Source: JAZKFP01 sp040386355 (GTDB lineage Bacteria > Pseudomonadota > Gammaproteobacteria > Pseudomonadales > UBA6940). From it: a DNA stretch of 64,000 bases. A model generated the notes under the pieces. It saw nothing but the letters and a program-made list of their open reading frames with translations. It was not told the origin of the DNA and made no database searches. The stretch is taken from positions 1 through 64,000 of the forward strand of contig JAZKFP010000056.1 of NCBI GenBank assembly GCA_040386355.1, read 5' to 3'. This document shows, one piece after another, positions 54,112 to 63,166 of the stretch. The position numbers and the translations under genes are program-made. Each line of letters begins with the position of its first letter. The stretch's first letter is position 1.

Positions 54112-55257
54112 ATGGCTAATAATGCTTGTGGGTACATTGAAATGGAGCAACATCAGCCTCAAAAGACTCATCAAAATCCTCCAACCCCTACAAAAGAAGT
54201 AATTTTTTCCGATACTAACGGACTCAGTGACACACATACTTTTTTAAAATCCAATGCTTTAACTCCTTTACCTCAAGAAGCTCTCACTAAAACCTGGTCG
54301 AGGTCATTAAAATGGTTGTACAACATTAATAATTGTTGGTTACAAGCTAAAAGAGCTCTCATTAAAAATCAGAATTATGATTTTTCCGTCAGCGCTGAAC
54401 TTAGCATTGAACTTATTGCGTTGGTCGAAGCAAATCCCAATGGGATTTTATTATTGAGTCGAACTGATCAACTTTCTAGCACATTACTAAGCAATGGTAT
54501 TCGTAGCATGGTTCGAGCTACGTTACTAAGCCTAGGGTTACAACGTCCACGTCTTGCAATCCAACACAGCGTTCAAGGAATTTTTCTATTAAGTCTGTGT
54601 TATGACAGCATTCCTAAACCTATGATTTCTGCTGCTTTAGGACATCACCAATGGGCATTGGATCGAACTGCTCAAGAATTAATGCGTTATCGGCCTTTAT
54701 TGGCAGTAGAAAAAACTCTAGCCATACCGGTTTTACAAATACAACGAGAACATGCTCAATTTTGGATAAGACGCTCGCACCACACGCCGGAAGATTTTAG
54801 AAGTATTCCAGTTGATCATCAAATCATTACTATTTCAATGCTTTCTCAATTTCAAGAATCTTTTTCTTCACCTTTGGAAGCACGACGTTTTCTTCATAAA
54901 TCGCGTGATCGATATTTTGTGTCGCATTTAATTTATATGACAGAAGAAGTGACACCGCTTTTCCCAACCGGAAGCTTGGTGCAATTGGAAAATGGGCGAC
55001 GTGGATTAGTAATAGAGCAAAACCCATCTAATGGATATAGGCCTTTAGTTTCGATTTTGGATCAAGAAGGTTTGCCCGAAGCCGGGTTAAGTGTACAAAC
55101 CTCAGTTTCTGTATTAGATTTATGCGCTTCTGAACTGTGTCAGCATTGGATAGAAGTTAATAGTCGTCATGGTATGCAGTGGAAATCATTGATGCAAAGT
55201 TGCATTGCGCATATGTCCTTTAAAAATAGGCCCTCCAAAAAACGGAACTTACATTAA
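54112..55257 (+). CDS. degenerate HD-GYP-like protein, 381 aa
   Basis: The C-terminal third fits the end of HD-GYP phosphodiesterases: SPLEARRFLHKSRDRYFVSHLIYM, then LFPTGSLVQLENGRRGLVIEQ and RPLVSILDQEG, matching the 'PxGSxVxLxNGxxGxV' extension. The HD and GYP catalytic residues are not seen: the middle has LGHHQWALDRTA where HHExxDGxGYP would be expected. It is therefore probably a catalytically dead relative acting as a c-di-GMP sensor or scaffold. N-terminal 40 residues are Pro/Gln/Thr-rich and disordered. Start ATG 54112 or 54142; neither has a strong ribosome binding site. Confidence 0.65.
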   Translation: MANNACGYIEMEQHQPQKTHQNPPTPTKEVIFSDTNGLSDTHTFLKSNALTPLPQEALTKTWSRSLKWLYNINNCWLQAKRALIKNQNYDFSVSAELSIELIALVEANPNGILLLSRTDQLSSTLLSNGIRSMVRATLLSLGLQRPRLAIQHSVQGIFLLSLCYDSIPKPMISAALGHHQWALDRTAQELMRYRPLLAVEKTLAIPVLQIQREHAQFWIRRSHHTPEDFRSIPVDHQIITISMLSQFQESFSSPLEARRFLHKSRDRYFVSHLIYMTEEVTPLFPTGSLVQLENGRRGLVIEQNPSNGYRPLVSILDQEGLPEAGLSVQTSVSVLDLCASELCQHWIEVNSRHGMQWKSLMQSCIAHMSFKNRPSKKRNLH

Positions 55258-55407
55258 TTAGTTCAGTCTTTGCTTCTCAATAGAATTTTGCATTTATTAA
55301 ATGACTAATTCTTCATCACTCTAAAATATGCTTTTAGACTGCGGTTCCTCGCTCGTGATAATTTATCGATTAAAATATGAGATTCTTTCCTAACATGGAG
55401 ATTTCGA

Positions 55408-56814
55408 ATGATTCAAGTTGTGTTTAAAAGCTTGAGTGTTATCTTAATTGTATTAAGTAATATTCTTTTCATTTCTCAAGCTCAGGCATTACCTTTTTTT
55501 AATTCAGAAGCCAATTCAAATAATAAAGTCCCATCGTTAGCGCCAATGCTTTCTAAAGTGACACCCGCAGTAGTGAATATCTCTACATCTACTCAACGAA
55601 ATGCGGCAAATCCATTGCTCAACGATCCATTTTTTCGATATTTTTTTAATATTCCAGATGGATATTCAGATCAACCTCAACCACCAAAAGCACAAAGCGC
55701 AGGTTCTGGTGTAATTATCGACGCTAATAAAGGTATTGTAGTTACTAACTATCATGTGATTGCGAGCGCAGATGAAATTGAGGTGGGCCTGCAAAATGGC
55801 GCCATGATCAAAGCAGAATTAATTGGTAGTGATCCAGAAGTTGATATTGCAGTTCTTAAAGTTAAATCCAAAGATTTATCAGAATTACCATTAGCCGATA
55901 TCACGAATTTACAAGTTGGTGATTTTGTCGTCGCAATTGGCAATCCGTTTGGGTTAGGTCAAACCGCGACAACTGGAATCGTAAGTGCATTAGGTCGAAC
56001 TGGTTTAGGAATAGAAGGTTATGAAAATTTTATTCAAACTGACGCATCAATTAATCCAGGAAATTCTGGGGGCGCTTTAGTAAATCTTAAAGGGGAATTG
56101 ATCGGAATTAATACGGCCATCCTTGCTCCTTCGGGTGGAAACGTTGGAATTGGTTTCGCCATTCCAATTGATATGGCGCACAACAGTATTAAACAAATTC
56201 TTGAATATGGTGAAGTGAGACGTGGACAATTAGGAATTGTTATTCAAGATTTAACAGCAGAATTAATTCAAGCTTTTGGTTTACCTGCGCAACAACAAGG
56301 CGTGATCGTAGCGGAAGTTATTACGGATTCTCCTGCAGATAAAGCAGGCGTAAAAGATCGAGACATTGTAACTGCACTTGATGGAAAGCCTATGAAAACT
56401 TCCGCACAGTTACGTAATGAAATTGGATTAAGACCGGCAGGAGAAACAATTTCTATTGAATTATTACGAGATGGAAAAAAATTAAAAATAAAAGCTAAAA
56501 CTACGCCATCCCAGCCACCCAAATCACCTTTGTCTCAAAAATCTGACTCGATTAATAATAATTTTTTACACGAAAAATTGGCGGGTGCAGTATTAACTGA
56601 TGATACCCAAGGTGAAGCTGTTATTGTTACTCAAATTCAACCCGGAAGTCCTGCAAATTATTCAGGCTTAGAACCAGATGATCAAATTGTTATGGCGAAT
56701 AATGAACCCGTAAGAAATTTAGATGATCTTAAAAAAAGTATTCAATCTAAGTCAGACCCATTATTACTTCGAATAATTCGTGGCGAACGTGCTTTATTTA
56801 TGGTTTTACAGTAA
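55408..56814 (+). CDS. degP: DegP/DegQ-type periplasmic serine endoprotease
   Basis: HtrA-family quality-control protease. Signal peptide to about residue 28 (SQAQA|LP). Trypsin-like triad H116 (TNYHVI), D146 (DPEVDIAVL) and S220 (NPGNSGGAL), then two PDZ domains (RGQLGIVIQDLTAEL and the last 80 residues). Length 468 fits. A ribosome binding site GGAG is nine bases before the ATG. Monocistronic with a strong terminator. DegP versus DegQ cannot be settled by eye; the Q-linker in the protease loop is short, closer to DegQ. Confidence 0.92.
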   Translation: MIQVVFKSLSVILIVLSNILFISQAQALPFFNSEANSNNKVPSLAPMLSKVTPAVVNISTSTQRNAANPLLNDPFFRYFFNIPDGYSDQPQPPKAQSAGSGVIIDANKGIVVTNYHVIASADEIEVGLQNGAMIKAELIGSDPEVDIAVLKVKSKDLSELPLADITNLQVGDFVVAIGNPFGLGQTATTGIVSALGRTGLGIEGYENFIQTDASINPGNSGGALVNLKGELIGINTAILAPSGGNVGIGFAIPIDMAHNSIKQILEYGEVRRGQLGIVIQDLTAELIQAFGLPAQQQGVIVAEVITDSPADKAGVKDRDIVTALDGKPMKTSAQLRNEIGLRPAGETISIELLRDGKKLKIKAKTTPSQPPKSPLSQKSDSINNNFLHEKLAGAVLTDDTQGEAVIVTQIQPGSPANYSGLEPDDQIVMANNEPVRNLDDLKKSIQSKSDPLLLRIIRGERALFMVLQ

Positions 56815-56894
56815 ATTTTTTTATGAAGTTGGTGAAAAGAATTGATCATTTCAATCTTCAATTCGGATTATAGATTTTTTACATATTAAGAAAG

Positions 56895-56924
56895 AATAAG
56901 GCCAGATTTCTGGCCTTATTTATT
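56895..56924 (+). terminator. intrinsic terminator after the HtrA protease gene
   Basis: AATAAGGCCAGA and TCTGGCCTTATT form a perfect stem of 11-12 bp with a tiny loop, followed by TATTTT, 80 bases after the stop. Confidence 0.8.
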
Positions 56925-56977
56925 TTCGTCTATCCTAAGATCTCGACCAATGAGGAAGAAAAACGGATTATCTCGGC

Positions 56978-57367
56978 ATGAATCCAATTAATCCAATATC
57001 ATCGTCAGGGGTTGCCCCAATACAGCAGGTCGATACTCATGAAGTATCCGTACCAACTACGCTTGAACCAATTTGTTCATCTTCGTCTACACTACCAATG
57101 ACTTCGGCGGCTACCACCAGCTATCTTGTTTCTGCACAACAAACTTCAGGTTTTTCTCCCTTGATGCTGGCCTACGATGCAGCGTATGAGGAGTGGAACG
57201 GTCAGTTAGCATCTCAATATGTTTCAAGACAATTTACTGCTAACAACGACAAAACTATTTGGAATAGAATTACCGAGCCAGATGAAGTAGAAAAAATTCA
57301 AGATCAAGATAATTCAAATCAGCAAGACAACTCTTCTGAACAAGAAGATAAAGAGAACCTGGAATAA
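56978..57367 (+). CDS. low-complexity hypothetical protein, 129 aa
   Basis: Ser/Thr/Pro-rich first half (IPTTL-, SSSSTLPMTS-like runs), a short hydrophobic/aromatic centre (FSPLMLAYDAAYEEW) and an acidic Gln/Asp/Glu tail ending EQEDKENLE. No domain recognised and largely disordered by composition. No signal peptide. GAGGAAG before ATG 56978 is 20 bases away, so the start is tentative. It could be a translocated effector or adaptor, but nothing beyond composition suggests it. A MITE begins 12 bases after its stop. Confidence 0.55.
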   Translation: MNPINPISSSGVAPIQQVDTHEVSVPTTLEPICSSSSTLPMTSAATTSYLVSAQQTSGFSPLMLAYDAAYEEWNGQLASQYVSRQFTANNDKTIWNRITEPDEVEKIQDQDNSNQQDNSSEQEDKENLE

Positions 57368-57378
57368 TCTTGAAATCC

Positions 57379-57551
57379 ATACCCATGACGAATGAGTTTT
57401 AGGTTAAATGCAATGGTGAAGCATGAAGATTTTTTTTAATTGCAAGGCACTTTGACGCTGCATAGCTAAAGCTTTACGCAAGGAAAATCAACACAGCAAG
57501 CGGAAAAAAAGATCACGCTGAACACTTAAAACTCTATCGTTATGGCTATAT
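57379..57551. mobile_element. MITE-like element, family A copy 5 (173 bp, degenerate)
   Basis: Left end ATACCCATGACGAATGAGTT and right end ACTCTATCGTTATGGCTATA are the family A ends with several substitutions. Interior GGTGAAGCATGAAGA, GCTTTACGCAAGGAAAA and AAAGATCACGCTGAACAC match copy 4 in order and orientation. It fills most of the 268-bp gap before katE. Confidence 0.8.
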
Positions 57552-57635
57552 TAATGCGCTACAGCGAACAGAATAACAAAAACCACCTACGAGAAACTCC
57601 ATTTTTATTATTTAAAATACTGTGGAGCTTTAACA

Positions 57636-59870
57636 ATGTCGGATACAAAAAAGAATGAAAACAAAGCTACAAAAAATTCAAATAAAAACTCAAAATCTTT
57701 TTTAAATATTTCCTCCACTGTTCCTAGACAAGATCCTCCTGTACAGCTTGGTGATGTTCTAACAAGTAATCAAGGCGTTAAATTATCCGACAATCATAAT
57801 AGTTTAAAAGCAGGTCCGCGCGGACCTACGCTTTTAGAAGATTTTATTTTACGAGAAAAAATTACAAGCTTTGATCATGAAAGAATTCCAGAACGTGCAG
57901 TTCATGCTCGCGGTGCAGGTGCATTTGGTTATTTTGAATGTACTGAAGACATGTCTAAATTTACTTCAGCTGATTTTCTAAATGAAGTCGGTAAAAAAAC
58001 TCCAGTTTTAGTTCGATTTTCAACTGTCGCTGGTAATCGTGGCTCGATGGATACCGCGCGTGATGTACGTGGATTTTCAGTAAAGTTTTATACCGATGAG
58101 GGTAATTACGATTTAGTGGGAAATAATATTCCTGTGTTTTTTATTCAAGATGCGATCAAATTTCCTGATTTAGTACATGCTGTAAAACCTGAACAAAATA
58201 ATGAAATTCCTCAAGCTTCATCTGCACATGATACGTTTTGGGATTTTATTTCGTTAATGCCCGAAAGTTTGCACATGATTATGTGGACTATGAGTGATCG
58301 TGCGATTCCACGCAGTTATCGTATGATGGAAGGATTTGGCGTTCATACCTTTCGATTTGTAAATACAAAGGGTGAAGCAACCTTTGTAAAGTTTCACTGG
58401 AAACCAGCTCTAGGTGTGCACGGTTTAGTGTGGGAAGAATCACAAATGCTGGGCGGATTAGATCCTGATTATCATCGTCGTGATTTATGGGAAAGCATTG
58501 AAAAAGGATATTTTCCTGAATGGGAATTAGGTGTGCAATTAATACCTGAAAAAGATGAATTTAAATTTCCATTTGATTTATTAGATTCCACCAAACTTGT
58601 TCCTGAAGAATTAGTACCCGTGAGAAAAATTGGAAAATTAGTTTTAGATTGCAATCCCGATAATTATTTTTCTGAAATTGAACAAGCGGCTTTTCATCCA
58701 GGTCATGTTGTGAGCGGAATCGATTTTACAAACGATCCATTATTACAAGGCCGATTGTTTTCATATACCGATACGCAATTAACACGGTTAGGTGGGCCTA
58801 ATTTTCACGAACTACCGGTAAATCGCCCCCTTGCTAATGTACACAATCATCAACGCGATGGATTTGGTCGACAATCTATTCCAAAAGGTCGTATTGCCTA
58901 TGAACCTAATTCATTAGCAGGGGGCTGCCCTTTTCACGCAGGTGCTGACCCACAGGCATTTGTACATTACACCGAAAGAATGTCTGGCCATAAAGTACGC
59001 GCACGCAGCGAGAGTTTTAGTGATCATTTTTCACAAGCAAGATTATTCTTTAATAGTCAAACCGATGTAGAAAAAAACCATATAAAAGACGCACTTGTTT
59101 TCGAATTATCTAAGGTTGAAACCTCTGCAATTCGAGAACGTATGATTCAAAATCTTTTTTTAGTTAATGAAAATTTGGCTGCTGAAGTTGCAGGAAAATT
59201 AGGTATTAAATTACCTAAAAAGCCTGTAATTCCACCTAATCCCGCAGATGCAAGCAATAATATAGTCCCAAATAATCGTTCCATGCCCTATGCAAAAGAA
59301 GATCAGAAAAATATTCCGTCACAAAATACCGTTACATTACCTATTCAATCTAAAGCCTTAAGTATGATTTTAAGTTCTCCGAAAAAAGTAATGTCTCGAA
59401 AAGTGGCTTTGCTTATTAGTCCAAGTACAGCATCAGATGACATTGAGATGGTTACGAAGATGTTGGAAACGGAAAATATCATGGTGGAGTTTATTGTGCC
59501 GAAACCTAATATCATTGATCTTCCCATGAAAACACCGGACCAAGAAAAAACACTAGCCTCTACACCGTCCCACAGTTATGACGCTGTATTCAGCCTCACA
59601 GCATTGTCAGGTTATGAAACTCCCAAGGATAAAGGCTTGGCCCTTCGATTTATAGGGCAGGCGTTTAAACACTGCAAGACCCTTGCTTCAAACAGTGCAG
59701 GACAAGAGCTTATTCACATGGCTGCATCTAATCTTGTTGATCACACTGACGGACTATTTATAGCAACTGAAAAAAAATCTCTGAAAAAGATAACGAATTA
59801 TTTTATTGATGGAATGCGAGAGCATCGGCATTGGTCGCGCGAAGATCCAGCGAAAATTTTACCTTACTAA
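57636..59870 (+). CDS. katE: large-subunit catalase HPII
   Basis: Monofunctional haem catalase of clade 2. Distal His90 (AVHARGAG), Asn163 (VGNNIPVFF) and proximal Tyr377 ([10 protein letters not shown]) have the same spacing as E. coli HPII (73 and 214 residues). The C-terminal 150 residues ([15 protein letters not shown]) form the flavodoxin-like extra domain of large catalases. Length 744. GGAG eight bases before the ATG. Monocistronic, about 70 bases upstream of a tRNA gene. Breaks down hydrogen peroxide in the cytoplasm. Confidence 0.96.
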   Translation: MSDTKKNENKATKNSNKNSKSFLNISSTVPRQDPPVQLGDVLTSNQGVKLSDNHNSLKAGPRGPTLLEDFILREKITSFDHERIPERAVHARGAGAFGYFECTEDMSKFTSADFLNEVGKKTPVLVRFSTVAGNRGSMDTARDVRGFSVKFYTDEGNYDLVGNNIPVFFIQDAIKFPDLVHAVKPEQNNEIPQASSAHDTFWDFISLMPESLHMIMWTMSDRAIPRSYRMMEGFGVHTFRFVNTKGEATFVKFHWKPALGVHGLVWEESQMLGGLDPDYHRRDLWESIEKGYFPEWELGVQLIPEKDEFKFPFDLLDSTKLVPEELVPVRKIGKLVLDCNPDNYFSEIEQAAFHPGHVVSGIDFTNDPLLQGRLFSYTDTQLTRLGGPNFHELPVNRPLANVHNHQRDGFGRQSIPKGRIAYEPNSLAGGCPFHAGADPQAFVHYTERMSGHKVRARSESFSDHFSQARLFFNSQTDVEKNHIKDALVFELSKVETSAIRERMIQNLFLVNENLAAEVAGKLGIKLPKKPVIPPNPADASNNIVPNNRSMPYAKEDQKNIPSQNTVTLPIQSKALSMILSSPKKVMSRKVALLISPSTASDDIEMVTKMLETENIMVEFIVPKPNIIDLPMKTPDQEKTLASTPSHSYDAVFSLTALSGYETPKDKGLALRFIGQAFKHCKTLASNSAGQELIHMAASNLVDHTDGLFIATEKKSLKKITNYFIDGMREHRHWSREDPAKILPY

Positions 59871-59875
59871 CCGGA

Positions 59876-59904
59876 TTGACATATTCGAGGAAACTTGTAA
59901 GAAT
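59876..59904 (+). promoter_or_regulatory. predicted promoter of the tRNA gene
   Basis: TTGACA (59876-59881), 17-base spacer, AAGAAT (59899-59904) followed by TCGCGCCC, a GC-rich discriminator typical of growth-rate-controlled stable-RNA promoters. It lies 40 bases before the tRNA. Confidence 0.65.
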
Positions 59905-59942
59905 TCGCGCCCTTCGACAAGCAATTTGTCATAGGGCGATTT

Positions 59943-60019
59943 GGCAATGTAGCTCAGCTGGTTAGAGCGCGGCATTCATAATGCTGAGGTCGGTGGTTCA
60001 AGTCCACTCATTGCTACCA
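59943..60019 (+). tRNA. tRNA with anticodon CAT, probably elongator Met
   Basis: 77 nt including encoded CCA. Acceptor arms GGCAATG and CATTGCT pair (one G-T at the end), D-arm GCTCAGCTGGTTAGAGC, anticodon stem CGGCA with TGCTG around loop TTCATAA, T-arm with TTCAAGT. The GTAGCTCAG D-arm favours elongator Met; lysidine-modified Ile2 also uses CAT and cannot be excluded. Phage-type genes start right after it, so its 3' end may be an integration site. Confidence 0.93.
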
Positions 60020-60170
60020 TAAAAATCAAGCACTTACGTTCAAAATCCTTCAGCAAGACATATCATATTTATCTTTCTATCAGACTTTTAAGCCTTTGAT
60101 TTAACTCACCTCGGCATACTTTTATGATATGCGTTTTTGGCATTTTTATGCTTATTTTTTAGGTGTAAAA

Positions 60171-60328
60171 ATGGCTCCAGAAACGGGATTGTACCAAACC
60201 TTGAATGGTCGACTGCCCCGCTAGTGATCGCGTCTGCTGACGAGCAAAACGCGCGTAACAATCAAGCAGCGTTGGTGACAGCTGGAGAGACAGCACCTAA
60301 TAAAATTGGCCGGTTATTTAAATTTTGA
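60171..60328 (+). pseudogene. small island ORF split by an apparent frameshift
   Basis: ATG 60171 with AGGTG five bases upstream encodes MAPETGLYQTLNGRLPR then a TAG at 60222-60224. The -1 frame resumes directly as LVIASADEQNARNNQAALV, ending GRLFKF at 60328. Both halves look protein-like and together would give about 52 residues. The switch lies at CTGCCCCGC. It is either a decayed gene, a sequencing error or a shift site. Confidence 0.4.
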
Positions 60329-60337
60329 GAGGGGAAT

Positions 60338-60739
60338 ATGAACTCATTACAAGCATTGGTTAATGGTTGGCAAGCTGAATGGAAATCAGAGCGAGCAGAA
60401 ACACAAATGACGCTTGGAAAATTAATTGATCGATTATCTCAGCTCGATCCATCACTTGAAATTGACGGAATTGAACAGCCGCACAGCTATCGAGGTTATT
60501 ACAGCGATTTAGCATTTGAGCAATCCGAGAATAAGCGCACAGCTTCAGAAGTGCTCGCGCTTGCTAAATCATGCATAGACGTTAAGTTTGTGGGATATAA
60601 AGGAGCCTGGTTTTTAATGGAGCAAAATACGCCTGTTTGGATTGCGAGTTATTCATCATGCGGTAATCGTCTTATATCAATCAATGATGATGGAAGTATT
60701 GAAACGGCTGCTGAGGAAGAAGAAGATGGTGAATTGTGA
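60338..60739 (+). CDS. phage-type hypothetical protein, 133 aa
   Basis: Contains MTLGKLIDRLSQLDPSLEI, PHSYRGYYSDLAFE, EVLALAKSCI and the GYKGAWFLMEQNTPVWIASY segment, a combination seen in small conserved phage and prophage proteins of unknown role. A strong ribosome binding site (GAGAGGGG) precedes the ATG. The acidic tail codons overlap the start of the next gene (60726), whose ribosome binding site lies in this coding region. Marks the start of the phage-like gene run after the tRNA. Confidence 0.8.
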   Translation: MNSLQALVNGWQAEWKSERAETQMTLGKLIDRLSQLDPSLEIDGIEQPHSYRGYYSDLAFEQSENKRTASEVLALAKSCIDVKFVGYKGAWFLMEQNTPVWIASYSSCGNRLISINDDGSIETAAEEEEDGEL

Positions 60740-61046
60740 TTGCTGGAAATGCTTCGAGGCTAGAAGAGGAAAACAGTTTCCTTTAGGTCCAAATCATATG
60801 ATCGTATGCTCGCAATGTGGCTACAAGAGATGCCCAAAAGCGCATGACCATAATTTTAAATGCACAAGTAGTAACGACCCTGCACAAACCGGAAATTTTG
60901 ATAGCAATACAATCATGGGAACAGCTAGACAGATTAGCGGCAGACAAGCTAATGATACTCAAGAGATTGCGGCAAGAATGAATATTAATAAAGAAGAATA
61001 CAAAAGCGGCGACCAGGAACCCCTAATCCAAACCACGAAAGAGTAA
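60726..61046 (+). CDS. small zinc-ribbon-like phage-type protein, 106 aa
   Basis: Starts MVNCDCWKCFEARRG and continues MIVCSQCGYKRCPKAHDH then C; six to seven Cys and two His in 45 residues suggest a zinc ribbon. The tail is polar. ATG 60726 is preceded by GAGGAAGAAG within the upstream gene, with a 14-base overlap. A longer frame from 60642 overlaps more and has no ribosome binding site. Such proteins are common in phage early regions. Confidence 0.7.
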   Translation: MVNCDCWKCFEARRGKQFPLGPNHMIVCSQCGYKRCPKAHDHNFKCTSSNDPAQTGNFDSNTIMGTARQISGRQANDTQEIAARMNINKEEYKSGDQEPLIQTTKE

Positions 61047-61117
61047 CCCACGCGGTGCGCATTATGAAGAGGCGGCGCGGGTATTGTTGGAGTTAGATTA
61101 TCACTGAGGAATTGATT

Positions 61118-61705
61118 ATGCCAACCGGATATACTGAAAAAATTAGAGATGGAATTAGCTTTAAAGAATTTGCACTAAATTGCTCAAGGGCGTTTGGCGC
61201 GCTTATTCATATGCGTGACGATCCTATGGATAAAGAGATTCCTAAGTCAATAATCGTAAGCGATTACGATCTTGTCATGTCACAAAAAATCAAGAGAGAG
61301 CTTGAAGAGTTATTAAATTTGCCTCGCTCAGAAATTCAGAAAAGAATTGATGCAGAATATGATTCCGCAGAAAAAAGACGTATTGAATCACTAAAAAAAG
61401 ATACAGATCTTAAAAACAAATACGAGATAATGCTTAAACAAGCCATAGAATGGACTCCACCTACTCCCGATCATGCTGAGCTTAAAAAATTCATGATCGA
61501 GCAGATTCAACAGAGTATTCGATGTGATTGCTCTGTTGAATATTTGGAAATTCAAACTTCAAAAATGAGCGTTGAAGAATGGCGCGCTGAAAGTATCGAA
61601 CGATTGAAATCAAGAATTAAACATCACGAAGAAGAATACGCAAAAGAATGTAAGCGCGCCGAAGAAAAAACCGCATGGATTCAAGCTTTGAAAGGCTCGT
61701 TATAA
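61118..61705 (+). CDS. phage-type hypothetical protein, 195 aa
   Basis: MPTGYTEKIRDGISFKEFAL and NCSRAFGALIHMRDDPMDKEIP form a motif set I recognise as recurrent in phage and prophage genomes of proteobacteria. The rest is coiled-coil (KRIDAEYDSAEKRRIESLKK, HHEEEYAKECKRAEEK). GAGGA seven bases before ATG 61118. Function unknown. Confidence 0.8.
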   Translation: MPTGYTEKIRDGISFKEFALNCSRAFGALIHMRDDPMDKEIPKSIIVSDYDLVMSQKIKRELEELLNLPRSEIQKRIDAEYDSAEKRRIESLKKDTDLKNKYEIMLKQAIEWTPPTPDHAELKKFMIEQIQQSIRCDCSVEYLEIQTSKMSVEEWRAESIERLKSRIKHHEEEYAKECKRAEEKTAWIQALKGSL

Positions 61706-61760
61706 GTCGATCCAATCAACACATTACAATAACGTGTCGATAAAATGAGGAAATTTGAAC

Positions 61761-62063
61761 ATGAACGAGCAAGATTGGACTGACAATCTCATGAATCACG
61801 CCGTTCAACAAAAAGATATTGCCGAATTTGATTTAAGAAAGTTTGAAGAAATAGAAATGCAACTTAACCCTAAGCAAGACAAGACTTTCTACCATGAAGG
61901 TTTTGCTGATGGGTTTGAATTGGCAGAATCAAAATTCAGAAAAGGCTATGCTCGTTATGAGAAACTACGTAAATTAAACGCGGATCAATTTACTAAGTTG
62001 TTTCAAGAGCATTTAAAGCTTCAAGGCGCTAAGACATTCGATGAGATGGTGGATGAGTTATGA
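61761..62063 (+). CDS. small hypothetical protein of the island, 100 aa
   Basis: Acidic, helical protein (NEQDWTDNLMNHAVQQKDIAEF; FYHEGFADGFELAESKFR). No family recognised. GAGGA nine bases before ATG 61761. Codirectional with its phage-type neighbours at 50-bp spacing. Confidence 0.7.
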   Translation: MNEQDWTDNLMNHAVQQKDIAEFDLRKFEEIEMQLNPKQDKTFYHEGFADGFELAESKFRKGYARYEKLRKLNADQFTKLFQEHLKLQGAKTFDEMVDEL

Positions 62064-62099
62064 AATTGCTTAAATGAAAACTTAAAAGGGGTATAAATC

Positions 62100-62417
62100 A
62101 TGACACTTTACACAACTGAAGAAACTCAAGATAAATTTGTTTTTCAAGCGCATTCTGAAATAAAACAATTCATCATTGATGAGTTTAAGAAAAATATCGA
62201 GGCAGACATTAAGGTCCGATATTTAGAGAAACTAGAAGCGACAGATGAAGAGATTTTTTCTGTTGGAGTGTTTGATGGACACGTAATATTCGAAGATAAA
62301 AAGAAGTTTTGGAATCAATCTTTTAGAGTTGATTCTGTAAGTGTTGATGAGATTAAAGAATATATGAAAGAAAAACTTGTTCCTAAATTGATTAGTCAGT
62401 TTACAGAAGCCGCTTAA
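62100..62417 (+). CDS. small hypothetical protein of the island, 105 aa
   Basis: Mixed alpha/beta acidic protein (FVFQAHSEIKQFIIDEFKKN; VGVFDGHVIFEDKKKFW). AAGGGG lies nine bases before the ATG. No family recognised and no signal or membrane segment. Last of the closely spaced phage-type genes; two stem-loops follow. Confidence 0.7.
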   Translation: MTLYTTEETQDKFVFQAHSEIKQFIIDEFKKNIEADIKVRYLEKLEATDEEIFSVGVFDGHVIFEDKKKFWNQSFRVDSVSVDEIKEYMKEKLVPKLISQFTEAA

Positions 62418-62452
62418 TATTCAGATCTGTTCAAAAATAATATCTAATGACA

Positions 62453-62496
62453 ATGATCGTATTCTTCAAGTACGATCATCTCGCCTAACCCTAGGC
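62453..62496 (+). other. tandem stem-loops upstream of the PEP-CTERM-like gene
   Basis: ATGATCGTA and TACGATCAT form a perfect 9-bp stem (62453-62479); GCCTA-ACCC-TAGGC forms a second (62483-62496). No T run follows; the ribosome binding site AAGGAG lies 14 bases on. They could shape the leader mRNA or end the upstream transcript. Confidence 0.5.
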
Positions 62497-62520
62497 AAGG
62501 ACTTCACTAAGGAGCTTCAC

Positions 62521-63120
62521 ATGTTTCGATCAATTTTGGTCGTGCTTTTTCTCGCCTGCTCTACGCCTTCATTCGCAGGGTATATCAACCACCAGTTCAC
62601 AATGCAGCGTCAAGATAATAACGAAATTTGGGCATTTTTTGTTGAGGTTAATGAAGATTGGTATTTACCATCACGTAATTTCACCGCAATGCCAGGTCAA
62701 GACGAATATACAAACGCACAAGGGCAAAGGTCTGGTCTAGATCACGATTTTGGCAGTGGTATAGGCAACGCTTACGGTTTATTTTCTGAAGGAAGAATTG
62801 ATTACATGTTTTCTGATTGGTCTTTAACTTTCAATGAAGACAATAAGCTGTCAGGTATTGGAGGCTTTGCCTGGACTAATCAAACAAATCCATTCTACGG
62901 CGGACAATTAAACTTTTTTGCATGGGGTCCAAATTTAATAAATTCGTTTAACCCTGAAATAACCAGCGATAATAGAATGATATCTGATGTGATTTCACAT
63001 GGCATTGCAGATAGTGACGGCGATTCTTCCGTAACTGAACCGGCTTCTTTCGGTTTATTCGGCTTATCGTTAGCGCTCTTATGTGCATTTAATCGGGTTC
63101 GTGCGCATAAGACAAATTAA
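62521..63120 (+). CDS. secreted protein with PEP-CTERM-like sorting end
   Basis: Signal peptide MFRSILVVLFLACSTPSFAG, a beta-rich extracellular body with aromatic residues (WAFFVEVNEDWYLPSRNFTAMP) and a C-terminal EPASFGLFGLSLALLCAFNRVRA. That end has the Pro-Ala motif, a membrane helix and an Arg-rich tail of PEP-CTERM signals, although the first Pro is replaced by Thr. A dedicated exosortase is not in the window; the genome would need one. AAGGAG seven bases before the ATG. Atypical for a phage gene; possibly host-surface cargo. Confidence 0.75.
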   Translation: MFRSILVVLFLACSTPSFAGYINHQFTMQRQDNNEIWAFFVEVNEDWYLPSRNFTAMPGQDEYTNAQGQRSGLDHDFGSGIGNAYGLFSEGRIDYMFSDWSLTFNEDNKLSGIGGFAWTNQTNPFYGGQLNFFAWGPNLINSFNPEITSDNRMISDVISHGIADSDGDSSVTEPASFGLFGLSLALLCAFNRVRAHKTN

Positions 63121-63132
63121 ATGTGCAGTTGA

Positions 63133-63161
63133 TTGACTTATTAATTATTCGCGAATACTAT
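63133..63161 (+). promoter_or_regulatory. predicted promoter for the Y-like RNA
   Basis: TTGACT (63133-63138), 17-base spacer, TACTAT (63156-63161). A transcript would start around 63168. Confidence 0.45.
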
Positions 63162-63166
63162 TGAGT

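Noticed and set aside
60137..60328. 63-residue frame read from a TTG at 60137
   Set aside because: No ribosome binding site and an implausible N-terminus (Leu/Phe/Cys run); better explained as the second half of a split ORF beginning at 60171.
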